DNA from: Bordetella parapertussis
GTDB lineage: Bacteria; Cyanobacteriota; Cyanobacteriia; PCC-6307; Cyanobiaceae
NCBI GenBank assembly: GCA_943324725.2
Contig: CALPMR020000059.1
Location: forward strand, 1-12,478
DNA: 12,478 nucleotides
Reading direction: 5' to 3'
Shown: piece by piece, positions 1 through 7,068 of the stretch
Layout of the letters: every line of letters starts with the position of its first letter
Numbering within the stretch: the stretch's first letter is position 1
The notes under the pieces: generated by a model
The model's database searches: none
Told to the model about the DNA's origin: nothing
What the model saw: the letters and a program-made list of their open reading frames with translations, nothing else
Program-made: the position numbers and the translations under genes

Positions 1-356
1 AGCTCGTCGCGCACTTTTTTGGAGAGCTTCTTGGCCAGCTCCTGGCTGAGGCCCTTGCGCAGTTTCACCAGTTGCTGGACCCGATTGCCGCCCACCGGTT
101 CGGCAGGCTGAAAATCAAGGATCTTGAGCGACAGATTGCGCTTGGTCAGCTTCTGACGCAGCACATCGGCCACCGCATCGAGGCTCATGTCGCTGGCGGT
201 GGTGATCGTCAGGCTGGCTTCCTCCAGATCGATCTCCGTCTTCGAATCCTTGAGGTCATAGCGCTGGTCCACCTCCCGGCGCACCTGATCAAGGGCGTTG
301 ACCAGCTCTTGACGATCAAAGTCAGAGACAACGTCGAAGCTGTAGGTCTCAGCCAT
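1..356 (-). CDS. yajQ: YajQ-family (UPF0234/DUF520) nucleotide-binding protein, C-terminus cut by window edge
   Basis: The frame opens with ATG at 354-356 and stays open to base 1, giving 118 residues; the C-terminal third is outside the window. The N-terminus MAETYSFDVVSDFDRQELVN, the segment RYDLKDSKTEIDL, and the later QLVKLRKGLSQELAKKLSKK match the YajQ family, whose members are about 160 residues and fold as two ferredoxin-like halves. A good Shine-Dalgarno (AGGAG on the minus strand, plus-strand 365-369) sits 8 nt before the ATG and fixes the start. Family members bind nucleotides, and some bacterial homologues are reported to bind cyclic di-GMP; the cyanobacterial role is unknown. It is divergent from the MAPEG gene across 65 bp, so the two probably have back-to-back promoters. 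Family call is firm; function is open. Confidence 0.9.
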   Translation of the reverse strand, partial: MAETYSFDVVSDFDRQELVNALDQVRREVDQRYDLKDSKTEIDLEEASLTITTASDMSLDAVADVLRQKLTKRNLSLKILDFQPAEPVGGNRVQQLVKLRKGLSQELAKKLSKKVRDE

Positions 357-421
357 GGGGTGGACTCCTGGGGCGGCGCTCGGCCAGCCTAGAAAAGAGG
401 CCCCCGGATTTCGCCATCGCC

Positions 422-913
422 ATGCTGTTGCCGTTGCCGTCCCAGGCCTTGCTGGCCGCCGTCTCCCTGTCCGTGACGCCGCTGGGGTCGGTGGGAGCCG
501 CCTATGCCTGGTCGCTGGTGCTCTCGGGTGCCGTGGTGGTGGCCAGCCTGATCCCCCTCGGGGCCGCCCGCTCCCAGGCCGATTTCACCCCGGCCGATCT
601 GGCCGCCCCCCGGGCGATGTTCGAGCGCCTGCCGGCCTGGGGCAAGCGGGCCAACTGGGCCCATCAGAATTGTTTCGAGGCCTTCAGCCTGCATGCCCCC
701 GCCTGCCTGCTGGCCCTGGTGGCCGCCCGGGGCGGTTCGGCCACGGCGACCGTGGCCCTGGTCGCGGCCTGGCTCCATCCCGCCCTGCGCCTGGGCTACA
801 TCGGCGCCTATGTGGCCAACCTGCCGCCACTGCGCAGCCTCTGCTGGGCCGGCGGCATTCTCTGCACGGCGATCCTGTACAGCGAAGGCCTGCGCGGCGT
901 GCTGCACGGCTGA
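422..913 (+). CDS. MAPEG-family integral membrane protein
   Basis: A 163-residue hydrophobic protein. The diagnostic stretch is RANWAHQNCFEAF at residues 76-88, the conserved loop with the H-x-N-x-x-E pattern of bacterial and cyanobacterial MAPEG proteins (membrane-associated proteins in eicosanoid and glutathione metabolism), preceded by APRAMFERLPAWGKR. Hydrophobic segments near 26-47, 88-102, 107-130 and 139-156 fit the family's four-helix topology, and the length is typical. Human members are glutathione transferases or peroxidases; for this cyanobacterial subgroup no reaction is established, so none is assigned. The ATG at 422 has no clear Shine-Dalgarno, and the start could be slightly different. 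The stop lies 2 bp from the stop of the convergent SPFH gene, leaving no room for a separate terminator. Confidence 0.85.
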   Translation: MLLPLPSQALLAAVSLSVTPLGSVGAAYAWSLVLSGAVVVASLIPLGAARSQADFTPADLAAPRAMFERLPAWGKRANWAHQNCFEAFSLHAPACLLALVAARGGSATATVALVAAWLHPALRLGYIGAYVANLPPLRSLCWAGGILCTAILYSEGLRGVLHG

Positions 914-915
914 GC

Positions 916-1824
916 TCAGCCCTTCTGCTGCAGCCCCTTGAGCGCCGCCAGCAATGAGGCCGGACTCTGGGGATCCACCATCAAGACGCTGCCCCCCTGC
1001 GCCCGGGCCATCTCCTGACCCATGGCCATCCAGTCCTTGGCCAGCAGGAGGCGCAGGCTCTCAGCCGCGGCCGGTTCGGCGCTGATCACCCGGGCCAGTT
1101 CGGCAGCCGCCTCGGCCCGCGCCTTGGCCAGCACCGTCTGCTGGCGAGCCTGGGCATCGGTTTCCAGCATCAGCGCTTCCTGTTTGGCTTTGGCATCGAG
1201 CACCAGGGCCTCGGCCCGGCCCCGGGCCGCATTCACCTGGGATTCCCGTTCCCCCTCCGAGCGCAGAATCGCCGCCCGCTTCTCCCGTTCGGCGGTCATC
1301 TGCTGCTCCATCGCCTGCTGCACCCCGATCGTGGGCTTGATGTCACGCATCTCGACGCGGGTCACCTTCACCCCCCAGGGATCGGTGGCCTGATCGAGCT
1401 CGCGCAGCAGCACTTCGTTCACATCCTGACGGGTGGTGAAGGTCTGATCGAGATCGAGCTTGCCCATCTCGGCGCGGATCTGGGTGAGCACCATGTTCAC
1501 CATCGCCGCCTGCAGGTTGTCGAGGGCGTAGTAGGCGCGGGCATGCTCAAGCAGCTGCCAGTACACCACCGCATCCACCTCGATCGAGACGTTGTCCTTG
1601 GTGATGCACTGCTGCGCCGGGATGTCGAGCACCCGCTCCTTGAGTGATTCATGGCTCACCACCCGCTCCACCCCCGGCAGCACCAGAGAGAGCCCGGGCT
1701 TGAGCTGGCGGTTGTACTTGCCGAGGCGCTCCACGAGCATCGAGCGGCTGCTGCTGGTGACCTTCACACTGCTGATTCCAACGGCCGCGAGCACCGCAAG
1801 CACGGGCACAATCAGAAACTCCAT
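916..1824 (-). CDS. SPFH/band 7 (stomatin/QmcA-like) membrane-anchored protein
   Basis: 302 residues. An N-terminal membrane anchor (about residues 2-19) is followed by the SPFH domain (about 20-185) with the family signature [20 protein letters not shown] at 31-50, then VDAVVYWQ (83-90) and [13 protein letters not shown] (117-129). Residues 175-250 form an Ala/Glu/Arg-rich stretch typical of the coiled coil that drives ring-like oligomerisation, and a Gly/Ala/Leu-rich tail follows. Members form large membrane-bound oligomers and are linked to microdomain organisation and control of membrane proteases; they have no enzymatic activity of their own. The ATG at 1822-1824 is supported by an AGGGA-type Shine-Dalgarno 7 nt upstream. 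An NfeD-like gene, the usual partner of SPFH proteins, begins 66 bp away on the other strand, so the pair is divergent here. Confidence 0.93.
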   Translation of the reverse strand: MEFLIVPVLAVLAAVGISSVKVTSSSRSMLVERLGKYNRQLKPGLSLVLPGVERVVSHESLKERVLDIPAQQCITKDNVSIEVDAVVYWQLLEHARAYYALDNLQAAMVNMVLTQIRAEMGKLDLDQTFTTRQDVNEVLLRELDQATDPWGVKVTRVEMRDIKPTIGVQQAMEQQMTAEREKRAAILRSEGERESQVNAARGRAEALVLDAKAKQEALMLETDAQARQQTVLAKARAEAAAELARVISAEPAAAESLRLLLAKDWMAMGQEMARAQGGSVLMVDPQSPASLLAALKGLQQKG

Positions 1825-1890
1825 CAGACTTTCCCTGCTGTCTGCAACCTAGGCAGGATGGAGTGATTCGGTCCGGCCCAGCCTGAAGCG

Positions 1891-2352
1891 ATGCTGACAC
1901 CTCCTTTGACCTGGCTGATCGTCGGCGCCGTGCTGCTGCTGCTGGCACTCGTCGGCTTCGATACCGATGGCCTGCTGCTGATCGCCGGTCTCAGTGGCCT
2001 GCTGCTCACCGTGGCGAGCGTGCTGGTGGCGATGCCGGTGGCGCTCCAGGTGTTGCTGTTTCTCGGCCTGGTCAGCCTGGGCTATGGCTGGCTGCGACGC
2101 TGGGACCGCAACCAGCGGGACCGGGCCCTGCACACCAGCCCCCGGGCCGAATGGGCCGAGGTGATCGAGGCCTTCGCCGCGAATGGCCAGGGCCGGGTGC
2201 GCTGGCAGGGGCAGAGCTGGGCGGCCGTGAACCTGGAGCCCGGCCAGGCCCTGGCGGTGGGTGCGGCGGTGCGGGTGATGGGCCGGGAGGGCACCAGCCT
2301 GCAGGTGCTGCAGGCGGCGCCCTTGCCCGCCGGCCCATCGCAACCGGAATGA
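1891..2352 (+). CDS. NfeD-like membrane protein with C-terminal OB-fold
   Basis: 153 residues: two or three hydrophobic helices in residues 5-66 (LTWLIVGAVLLLLALVGF, then LLLIAGLSGLLLTVASVLVA and VALQVLLFLGLVSLGYGWL), a basic connector (WLRRWDRNQRDR), then a small beta-rich domain at about 86-142 with GQGRVRWQGQSWAAV and GAAVRVMGREGTSLQVL, the pattern of the NfeD OB-fold. It corresponds to the short NfeD form without the ClpP-like protease domain. NfeD proteins work with SPFH proteins at membranes, and the divergent SPFH neighbour supports that pairing. The ATG at 1891 lies in a 66-bp divergent gap; no strong Shine-Dalgarno is seen. The gene converges on the DprA-like gene, with about 100 bp between the stops. 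Confidence 0.85.
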   Translation: MLTPPLTWLIVGAVLLLLALVGFDTDGLLLIAGLSGLLLTVASVLVAMPVALQVLLFLGLVSLGYGWLRRWDRNQRDRALHTSPRAEWAEVIEAFAANGQGRVRWQGQSWAAVNLEPGQALAVGAAVRVMGREGTSLQVLQAAPLPAGPSQPE

Positions 2353-2455
2353 TTCTGCGCTCAACGGGCCTGGGGAGGACCAGCGGCCGAATCTCCGGGG
2401 CGGGGGTCAGCGAAGAACGGCCGGCTGGCGACCGGAGCGTCTCCTGGCCAGCGCC

Positions 2456-2968
2456 TCAGTCGAAGAACATCAGGCTGACCACCTTGCCCATGTCCTCGGC
2501 GGTGCGGCAGCTGCTGAGCAGGGTTTCGCTGTCGTGGAAGGCGTAGCAGATCAGCTGATCACAGCGGTTGATGATCTCCTGGTTGCAGAGGCTGCTGGCC
2601 ATCGGCAACGGCAACTCATCGTGCTCAGGCTTTTCGACCAGATGCAGCACCAGCTCGAGCTGGTCGCGCGATTCGAGCGGCTGCCGCTCCAGGCTCTGGG
2701 GCAACAGCACCGTCAGCCGACCTGGATCGACCTCCAGAACGCTGCGGATCACAGCCGAGTTGACCCCCTGGGCGCCGGAAGTGATCAGGTTGTGGCCTTC
2801 CTGGGCCAGGGAGCGGGCCACCAGCTCCACCAGGTGAATCGACACCACCGGCACATGGCGGCTGCCCAGGATGGCAATGCGTCGCTTGCCCCGGTCCTGG
2901 AGCATGGCCAGTTCCTGGGCCAGGGTGTCAATCCGGTCGAGCGCCGGAAAATCTAGGGACCGGGTCAC
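2456..2968 (-). CDS. DprA/Smf-like Rossmann protein (cyanobacterial 'DNA recombination-mediator protein A' family)
   Basis: 170 residues read from a GTG at 2966-2968; no better ATG lies in frame upstream, and the N-terminus SLDFPALDRIDTLAQELA looks native. The fold core is visible as RRIAILGSRHVP (29-40) and NLITSGAQGVNSAVIRSVLE (60-79), equivalent to the nucleotide- or DNA-binding glycine motifs of DprA and lysine-decarboxylase-like Rossmann domains, followed by LTVLLPQSLERQ and the conserved end ETLLSSCRTAEDMGKVVSLM. It is about half the size of full DprA and lacks its flanking domains, so the 'recombination mediator' label seen on homologues is by similarity only; DNA binding is not shown by the sequence. 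It lies 54 bp downstream of the P-loop/DRTGG gene on the same strand and is probably cotranscribed with it. Confidence 0.82.
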   Translation of the reverse strand: MTRSLDFPALDRIDTLAQELAMLQDRGKRRIAILGSRHVPVVSIHLVELVARSLAQEGHNLITSGAQGVNSAVIRSVLEVDPGRLTVLLPQSLERQPLESRDQLELVLHLVEKPEHDELPLPMASSLCNQEIINRCDQLICYAFHDSETLLSSCRTAEDMGKVVSLMFFD

Positions 2969-3022
2969 CCGTTGCCGACCTGAATTGCCTTGAACTTAGC
3001 AGTGTTGCCGGGGCCGCAGCGC

Positions 3023-4195
3023 TCAGGCACGAACCGGCAGCCTCAGGCGCTCGAACAGGCGCTCGAAGCGGCAGTTCTCCTCCACCAGCCGGATCGCGTA
3101 GGTGGCCTTGACCGCTTCATGCAGGCGCACATGGCCGATGGCCGCTTCGATCACCTCCACCGTGGTCAGGGTGTCGTGATCGACCTTGAGCACCGGCACC
3201 TCCAGCTCCTCGGCCCGGCTGATCAGCTGGGGCAGGGGCTCCCCGGCGCCGGTGAGGATCAGACACTGGGTGGAAGCCTCCAAGGCCGCCAGCTGGATGT
3301 CGGTGCGATCGGCACCGGTGACCACGGCCATGTTGCGGCGGCGGCGGAAGAACTCCATGGCGGAGTTCACGTTCATGGCGCCGATCGAGAGGGTCTCCAC
3401 CAGCAGATCGGTGCGGTCCTGGCAGCAGAGCACCCGGGCCGCCAGACGCCGGCCGAGCTCGCTGACGGTGACGCTGCGCAGCAGGGGACTGCGGGGCATG
3501 ACGCCGAACACGGGCAGACCGAGCCGCTCCAGGGCCGGCTCCAGCTCCTGGCGCAGCTGGGGAACCTGCTCCGGCGTGACGGCGTTGAGCACGACGCCGG
3601 CCAACAGATCACCCAGTTGCTGGCGGGCCTCCAGCAGGGGATCGACGCTGCGGCTGTCGACCCAGTTGTGGACGAGCACCACGGGGGCCTGAAGGGCACG
3701 GGCCATCTGGACCAGGCCCAGGCCGAACAGCTGACCTTCGCTGAGGGTGCCCGCCGCCTCCAGCAGCACCAGCTGGTCAGCGGCGGCGGCGATGCGCTGC
3801 TGCAGTTCCACGAAGGCCGCCCCTGGAGCCAGCTCACCACTCAGCAGGCGGCGATGCACCGAACCGGGCTCCTGGACCTGCAGGGAGGGCAACAGCTGAC
3901 TGGCCGGCAGGCCCAGGGTGGCGCCGATGAAGCGCACATCGGCATCGAGGAATGGATCGACGTCCTGCCCGGAATCAGCGGCAGAGCCCGAAGCCCCAGC
4001 GGCTGCGGACATCCCAGCATTGGCGCCCTCCGGCTCGGAGTCGAGATCGTCGAGGCAGGTGGCCAGGGGCTTGCCGAACAGGATCGACACACCCTGGCGA
4101 TTCAGCTGATGCGCCAGACCCAGCACCACCGCCGACTTGCCGCTGAAGGGTTCACACGAGCCGATCAGAAGCGGAGGCTGGGCGGAAGTGGGCAT
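3023..4195 (-). CDS. P-loop (dethiobiotin synthase-like) plus DRTGG-domain protein, annotated elsewhere as 'phosphotransacetylase family'
   Basis: 390 residues. The N-terminal half is an AAA_26/dethiobiotin-synthetase-like P-loop domain: LLIGSCEPFSGKSAVVLGLA (9-28) carries a variant Walker A with GKS, and LVLLEAAGTLSEGQLFGLGL (142-161) and APVVLVHNWVDSRSV (170-184) are the following strands. Residues about 250-360 form a DRTGG domain (MAVVTGADRTDIQLAALEAS, CLILTGAGEP, VPVLKVDHDTL). The acetyl/butyryl-transferase catalytic domain of true Pta is absent, so despite the usual family name I do not expect phosphotransacetylase activity; a regulatory or nucleotide-sensing role is inference. An Ala/Gly/Ser-rich insertion sits at about 53-78. 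The ATG at 4193-4195 has a GAGG-type ribosome site upstream. It leads a likely two-gene operon with the DprA-like gene. Confidence 0.85.
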   Translation of the reverse strand: MPTSAQPPLLIGSCEPFSGKSAVVLGLAHQLNRQGVSILFGKPLATCLDDLDSEPEGANAGMSAAAGASGSAADSGQDVDPFLDADVRFIGATLGLPASQLLPSLQVQEPGSVHRRLLSGELAPGAAFVELQQRIAAAADQLVLLEAAGTLSEGQLFGLGLVQMARALQAPVVLVHNWVDSRSVDPLLEARQQLGDLLAGVVLNAVTPEQVPQLRQELEPALERLGLPVFGVMPRSPLLRSVTVSELGRRLAARVLCCQDRTDLLVETLSIGAMNVNSAMEFFRRRRNMAVVTGADRTDIQLAALEASTQCLILTGAGEPLPQLISRAEELEVPVLKVDHDTLTTVEVIEAAIGHVRLHEAVKATYAIRLVEENCRFERLFERLRLPVRA

Positions 4196-4262
4196 GGAGC
4201 GACCTCGCCGGGGCCTGGGGATTGGCCGCCAATCTAGGCAGGTTCAATCCCGCAGGCCGAAG

Positions 4263-5003
4263 GTGGAGCACGTACAGCCGACGATCACGGTGGCCATCAC
4301 CGGGGCCAGTGGCGCCTTCGGCCAGGCCCTGCTGCGCCAGTGGCAGCGGCGCGGCGCCCGCCTGATTGCCCTCACCCATGGGGAGGCCCCTTTGCTGGTG
4401 GCTCAGAGCACGGGCGAGGCCGTGGCGCTTGAGCAGGTGCGCTGGCAGGTGGGCCGGGAAGCCGACCTGCGCCCGACCCTTGAAGCCGTGGACGTGCTCG
4501 TGATCAACCACGGCATCAATCCCCACGGCCAGCGCAGTGCCGCCGCCAGCGAGCGGGCCCTGGAGATCAATGCCCTCAGCGCCTGGCGACTGCTGGAGCT
4601 GTTCGCCGAGGTGGTTGAGCAGCGCCAGTCAGCGGCGGCTGCCCCCGGCCCCGATCGCCCCCGGGCGGAGGTCTGGCTCAACACCTCCGAGGCGGAGATC
4701 CAGCCGGCGATCAGCCCGCTCTATGAGCTCAGCAAACGGCTGCTCGGCCAGCTGCTGAGCCTGCGGAGCCTCGATCTGGCCGACAAGCTGCGCCTGCGGC
4801 GCTTGGTGCTGGGGCCGTTCCGCTCCGCCCTCAATCCGATCGGCGTGATGACGGCCGACTGGGTGGCCGGCCAGGTGCTCAGGCAGGCCGTGGACTGGAA
4901 CTGCTCCCTGGTGATCGTCAGCCCCAACCCGCTCACGTACGTGCTGATGCCGCTGACAACCCTGAGCCGCTGGGTCTATTTCCGGCTGACGACGCACCCC
5001 TGA
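4263..5003 (+). CDS. Short-chain dehydrogenase/reductase (SDR), classical type
   Basis: 246 residues from the GTG at 4263. The dinucleotide site TGASGAFG is at residues 13-20, NHG (the NAG equivalent) at 82-84, a catalytic-type Asn at 103, Ser142 in NTSEAE, and Tyr154/Lys158 in YELSK; the 12-residue Ser-Tyr distance is normal, so the catalytic tetrad looks complete. It should be an NAD(P)-dependent oxidoreductase of unknown substrate. The C-terminus (LVIVSPNPLTYVLMPLTTL) is hydrophobic and may touch the membrane. Related cyanobacterial SDRs are often annotated as 'sterol desaturase/short chain dehydrogenase', but no desaturase part is present here. An ATG at 4194 is in frame but overlaps the start codon of the divergent gene and adds a non-conserved-looking Arg-rich leader, so the GTG just before the Rossmann strand is preferred. 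Confidence 0.82.
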   Translation: MEHVQPTITVAITGASGAFGQALLRQWQRRGARLIALTHGEAPLLVAQSTGEAVALEQVRWQVGREADLRPTLEAVDVLVINHGINPHGQRSAAASERALEINALSAWRLLELFAEVVEQRQSAAAAPGPDRPRAEVWLNTSEAEIQPAISPLYELSKRLLGQLLSLRSLDLADKLRLRRLVLGPFRSALNPIGVMTADWVAGQVLRQAVDWNCSLVIVSPNPLTYVLMPLTTLSRWVYFRLTTHP

Positions 5004-5022
5004 GCACGCCCCCCTTGACCAA

Positions 5023-5034
5023 GCTCAGCTGAGC
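5023..5034. other. 12-bp perfect palindrome between convergent SDR and map genes
   Basis: GCTCAGCTGAGC is a perfect palindrome lying in the 44-bp gap between the SDR stop and the map stop. No T-run follows on either strand, so it is a weak candidate for a bidirectional transcript end. Twelve-base palindromes are not rare in GC-rich DNA. Confidence 0.25.
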
Positions 5035-5047
5035 CGGCAGGCCGAGA

Positions 5048-5908
5048 TCAGAAATCGCGGTCGGTGAGGATCTCGCAGCCATCGCCGGTGACGACGATCG
5101 TGTGCTCCCACTGGGCCGAGAGCGAGCCGTCCATGGTCACCACCGTCCAGCGGTCCTTGAGGGTGCGGCAATCCTTGCTGCCGGCGTTGAGGATCGGCTC
5201 CACCGCCAGGGTCATGCCGGCCCGCAGGGTCATGTTGGGCAGATCCCGGGTGCGGAAGTTGAACACCGAGGGCTCCTCGTGCAGGTTGCGGCCGACGCCA
5301 TGGCCCGTGTAGTCCTCGACCACGGCGTAGCCGTGGGCCTCGACGTGGTCCTGCACGGCTCCGGCGAGCTCCAGCAGGGTGCTGCCGGCCTTCACCGTGG
5401 CCAGCCCCTTCATCAGCGATTCCTGGGCCACACGACTGAGGCGGCGGGACGCCTCGCTGGCCCCGGCGCCGACGGGGATCGTGACGCAGCTGTCGCCGTG
5501 GTAGCCCTCGAAATAGGCGCCGGTGTCCACCTTGAGCAGATCGCCGTCGCGGATCAGCTGGCGCTCGCCGGGGATGCCATGCACCACCTGGTCATTGATG
5601 CTGGCGCAGATGCTGGCCGGGAAGCCGTGGTAGCCCTTGAAACTGGGGGTAGCGCCCATTTCGCGGATACGTCGCTCGGCAAAGCGATCCAGATCGGCGG
5701 TGCTCATGCCCGGAGCGGCGATGCCGATGATCTCCCGCAGCACCGTGGCGACGATGCGGCTGGCCTGGCGCATGATCTCGATTTCGCGGGCGGATTTGAT
5801 CTCCACGCCGCGGCGGCCCTTCTGGATGCGGGGGCCGCTCTGGGTGGCCAGACCGCTGGCGCCCTGTCCTGACTGGGTATGGGCCAGCAGATCAGCAAAG
5901 AGATTCAT
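5048..5908 (-). CDS. map: Type I methionine aminopeptidase
   Basis: 286 residues; removes the initiator Met from nascent proteins in the cytosol. All metal ligands are in place: Asp128 (KVDTGA), Asp139 (HGDSC), His203 (TGHGVG), Glu237 (AVEPI) and Glu268 (WEHTI), plus the substrate His110 in VVHGIP, 18 residues before Asp128 as in E. coli Map. The pita-bread core starts near residue 34 (VEIKSAREIEIMRQAS); the first 30-odd residues are an extension of low conservation (Gln/Ser/Gly-rich). The frame stays open far upstream on this strand, but that part is antisense to the PepSY-like and rplS genes, so the ATG at 5906-5908 is taken; a start nearer residue 46 cannot be ruled out. It is divergent from the PepSY-like gene and convergent with the SDR, so probably monocistronic. 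Confidence 0.95.
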   Translation of the reverse strand: MNLFADLLAHTQSGQGASGLATQSGPRIQKGRRGVEIKSAREIEIMRQASRIVATVLREIIGIAAPGMSTADLDRFAERRIREMGATPSFKGYHGFPASICASINDQVVHGIPGERQLIRDGDLLKVDTGAYFEGYHGDSCVTIPVGAGASEASRRLSRVAQESLMKGLATVKAGSTLLELAGAVQDHVEAHGYAVVEDYTGHGVGRNLHEEPSVFNFRTRDLPNMTLRAGMTLAVEPILNAGSKDCRTLKDRWTVVTMDGSLSAQWEHTIVVTGDGCEILTDRDF

Positions 5909-5983
5909 GCGGCGGGCGCTGGGGGAAGTTGGATCGGCCGGATTCAAGTTATCAATGGCGTCACCCTGACTGTCGTCTTTGCC

Positions 5984-6316
5984 GTGTCCTCCGAGTCCTC
6001 CCCGGCTGCGGCCCAGCCCCTGGCCGTCCGGCTGCGGCAGGCCCACGCCAGCCTGGCCCCCCTGGTGCTGGCGCCGCTGCTGCTGACGGTGATCAGCGGT
6101 GTCAGCTATCGCCTGCTGCGGGACTGGGCAGGCCTGGAGCGGGATCAGGCCCATCTGCTGATGGTTCTGCACGAGGGGGAATGGCTGAAGAACTGGTTCG
6201 GACCCAACGGTGAAACGGTCTACGTGCTGCTCAACGGCCTCGGGCTGCTCTGGATGCTGGCCAGTGGCGGCTCCATGGCCTGGCAACGGCTTCAGCGCCA
6301 GTGGCGACGTCGCTAG
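5984..6316 (+). CDS. Small PepSY-associated-type membrane protein
   Basis: 110 residues from the GTG at 5984 (an upstream in-frame ATG at 5879 would overlap map and adds no conserved sequence). The layout is a short polar N-terminus, a charged RLRQAHASLAPL, a first membrane helix at about 24-42 (PLVLAPLLLTVISGVSYRLL), a loop with LMVLHEGEWLKNWFGPNGE, and a second helix at about 79-98 (VYVLLNGLGLLWMLASGG) with a basic Arg-rich tail. The H-x-x-x-A-P-L and T-x-x-S-G-x-x-Y pattern of helix 1 and the HEG motif resemble PepSY-associated TM proteins of cyanobacteria. Function is unknown. The gene precedes rplS by 57 bp on the same strand. Start and family are moderately sure; the protein-coding call is good because codon use and membrane topology are coherent. 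Confidence 0.75.
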   Translation: MSSESSPAAAQPLAVRLRQAHASLAPLVLAPLLLTVISGVSYRLLRDWAGLERDQAHLLMVLHEGEWLKNWFGPNGETVYVLLNGLGLLWMLASGGSMAWQRLQRQWRRR

Positions 6317-6337
6317 GGAGGGGGTCACCCCAGCCGG

Positions 6338-6343
6338 TACACT
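6338..6343 (+). promoter_or_regulatory. Possible -10 element for rplS
   Basis: TACACT lies 30 bp before the rplS ATG in a short intergenic gap and fits the TAnnnT pattern of cyanobacterial sigma-70-type -10 boxes. No convincing -35 hexamer is seen at 16-18 bp upstream, so this is a weak call; rplS could also be read through from the upstream membrane-protein gene. Confidence 0.3.
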
Positions 6344-6373
6344 GGTGGTTTGGCCAGGCTTCGCGGAATCGGG

Positions 6374-6865
6374 ATGGCAGCGGAAACAACAGAGCAGAAC
6401 AGGTCCGAACAGGACAGCCCAGTCCTGGAGAGCGATCTCCAGGCTGGTGCCGAGCAGGACAGTGCTGTGGCAAGCGCCGCTCCGGCGGTGAAAGCCACCA
6501 CCGGCAAGCTCAGCGCCTACGACATGATCAAGGCCTTCGAGGCCGAGCAGCTCAAGAGCGACCTGCCCGAGATCTACGTCGGCGACACCGTGCGTGTCGG
6601 CGTGCGGATCCGGGAAGGCAACAAGGAGCGGGTTCAGCCCTACGAAGGTGTCGTGATCGCCAAGCGTCATGGCGGCCTCAACGAGACCATCACCGTGCGT
6701 CGCATCTTCCAGGGGATCGGCGTCGAGCGGGTGTTCATGCTCCACAGCCCCCAGGTCGCCTCCGTGAAAGTGGAGCGCCGGGGTAAGGTGCGCCGGGCGA
6801 AGCTCTTCTACCTTCGTGACCGGGTGGGTAAGGCCACTCGGGTCAAGCAGCGTTTCGATCGCTGA
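6374..6865 (+). CDS. rplS: 50S ribosomal protein L19, with N-terminal extension
   Basis: 163 residues. Residues 51-163 are the L19 core: [20 protein letters not shown], then [60 protein letters not shown] and [21 protein letters not shown]19 sits at the interface of the large and small ribosomal subunits. E. coli L19 is about 115 residues; here about 49 extra residues precede the core and are rich in Ala, Glu, Gln, Ser and Thr, with no motif I recognise. The frame is open and in phase from the ATG at 6374, whereas the internal Met at residue 51 would give a minimal L19, so the exact start matters. It is followed by a long hairpin and tRNA-Trp. Confidence 0.95.
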   Translation: MAAETTEQNRSEQDSPVLESDLQAGAEQDSAVASAAPAVKATTGKLSAYDMIKAFEAEQLKSDLPEIYVGDTVRVGVRIREGNKERVQPYEGVVIAKRHGGLNETITVRRIFQGIGVERVFMLHSPQVASVKVERRGKVRRAKLFYLRDRVGKATRVKQRFDR

Positions 6866-6881
6866 CTTGCAGCCTTGAAGC

Positions 6882-6931
6882 CACGGCTCGAGCAGCAGCT
6901 CCCCTCCGGGAGCTTTCTGCAGAGAGCCGTG
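6882..6931 (+). terminator. Long imperfect hairpin between rplS and tRNA-Trp (terminator or processing structure)
   Basis: A nested inverted repeat: CACGGCTC (6882-6889) pairs with GAGCCGTG (6924-6931), GCAG (6892-6895) with CTGC (6917-6920), and AGCTCCC (6897-6903) with GGGAGCT (6908-6914) around a CTCC loop, 19 pairs in all. It is followed by TCCTTTAT, a poor U-tract. It may end the rplS transcript, attenuate read-through, or mark an RNase processing point upstream of the tRNA. Confidence 0.5.
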
Positions 6932-6959
6932 TCCTTTATGTCCCAAGGGCCATCGCCTT

Positions 6960-7032
6960 GCGCCGTTAGTTCAGTTGGTAGAACGCAGGTCTCCAAAACC
7001 TGATGTCGGAGGTTCGAGTCCTCCACGGCGCG
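6960..7032 (+). tRNA. trnW: tRNA-Trp (anticodon CCA)
   Basis: A full cloverleaf of 73 nt: acceptor GCGCCGT (6960-6966) pairs perfectly with ACGGCGC (7025-7031), discriminator G at 7032; D arm GTTC/GAAC; anticodon arm CAGGT-CTCCAAA-ACCTG with anticodon CCA; T arm GGAGG-TTCGAGT-CCTCC. The 3' CCA is not encoded. It lies between rplS and the 62-codon gene and is probably released from a common transcript. Confidence 0.97.
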
Positions 7033-7068
7033 TTCGATGGCCTTAATCGCAATTATTTGCTTCCGAAC

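Noticed and set aside
72..392. 106-codon plus-strand frame at the left edge
   Set aside because: It is antisense to the YajQ-family gene, which has a good ribosome site and clear family motifs.
2393..2437. CTCCGG/CCGGAG inverted repeat between the NfeD-like and DprA-like genes
   Set aside because: Six-base arms 33 nt apart without a T-run are expected by chance in GC-rich DNA.
2990..4237. 415-codon plus-strand frame
   Set aside because: It is antisense to the P-loop/DRTGG gene, is rich in His/Gln/Gly from reversed GC-rich codons, and matches no family.
4137..4262. Upstream extension of the SDR to ATG 4137 or 4194
   Set aside because: It would overlap the start of the divergent gene and adds an Arg-rich leader not expected before the first Rossmann strand.
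5909..6946. Minus-strand extension of the map reading frame to a 632-residue protein
   Set aside because: The added part is antisense to the PepSY-like gene and rplS, has no recognisable domain, and map is complete from the ATG at 5908.
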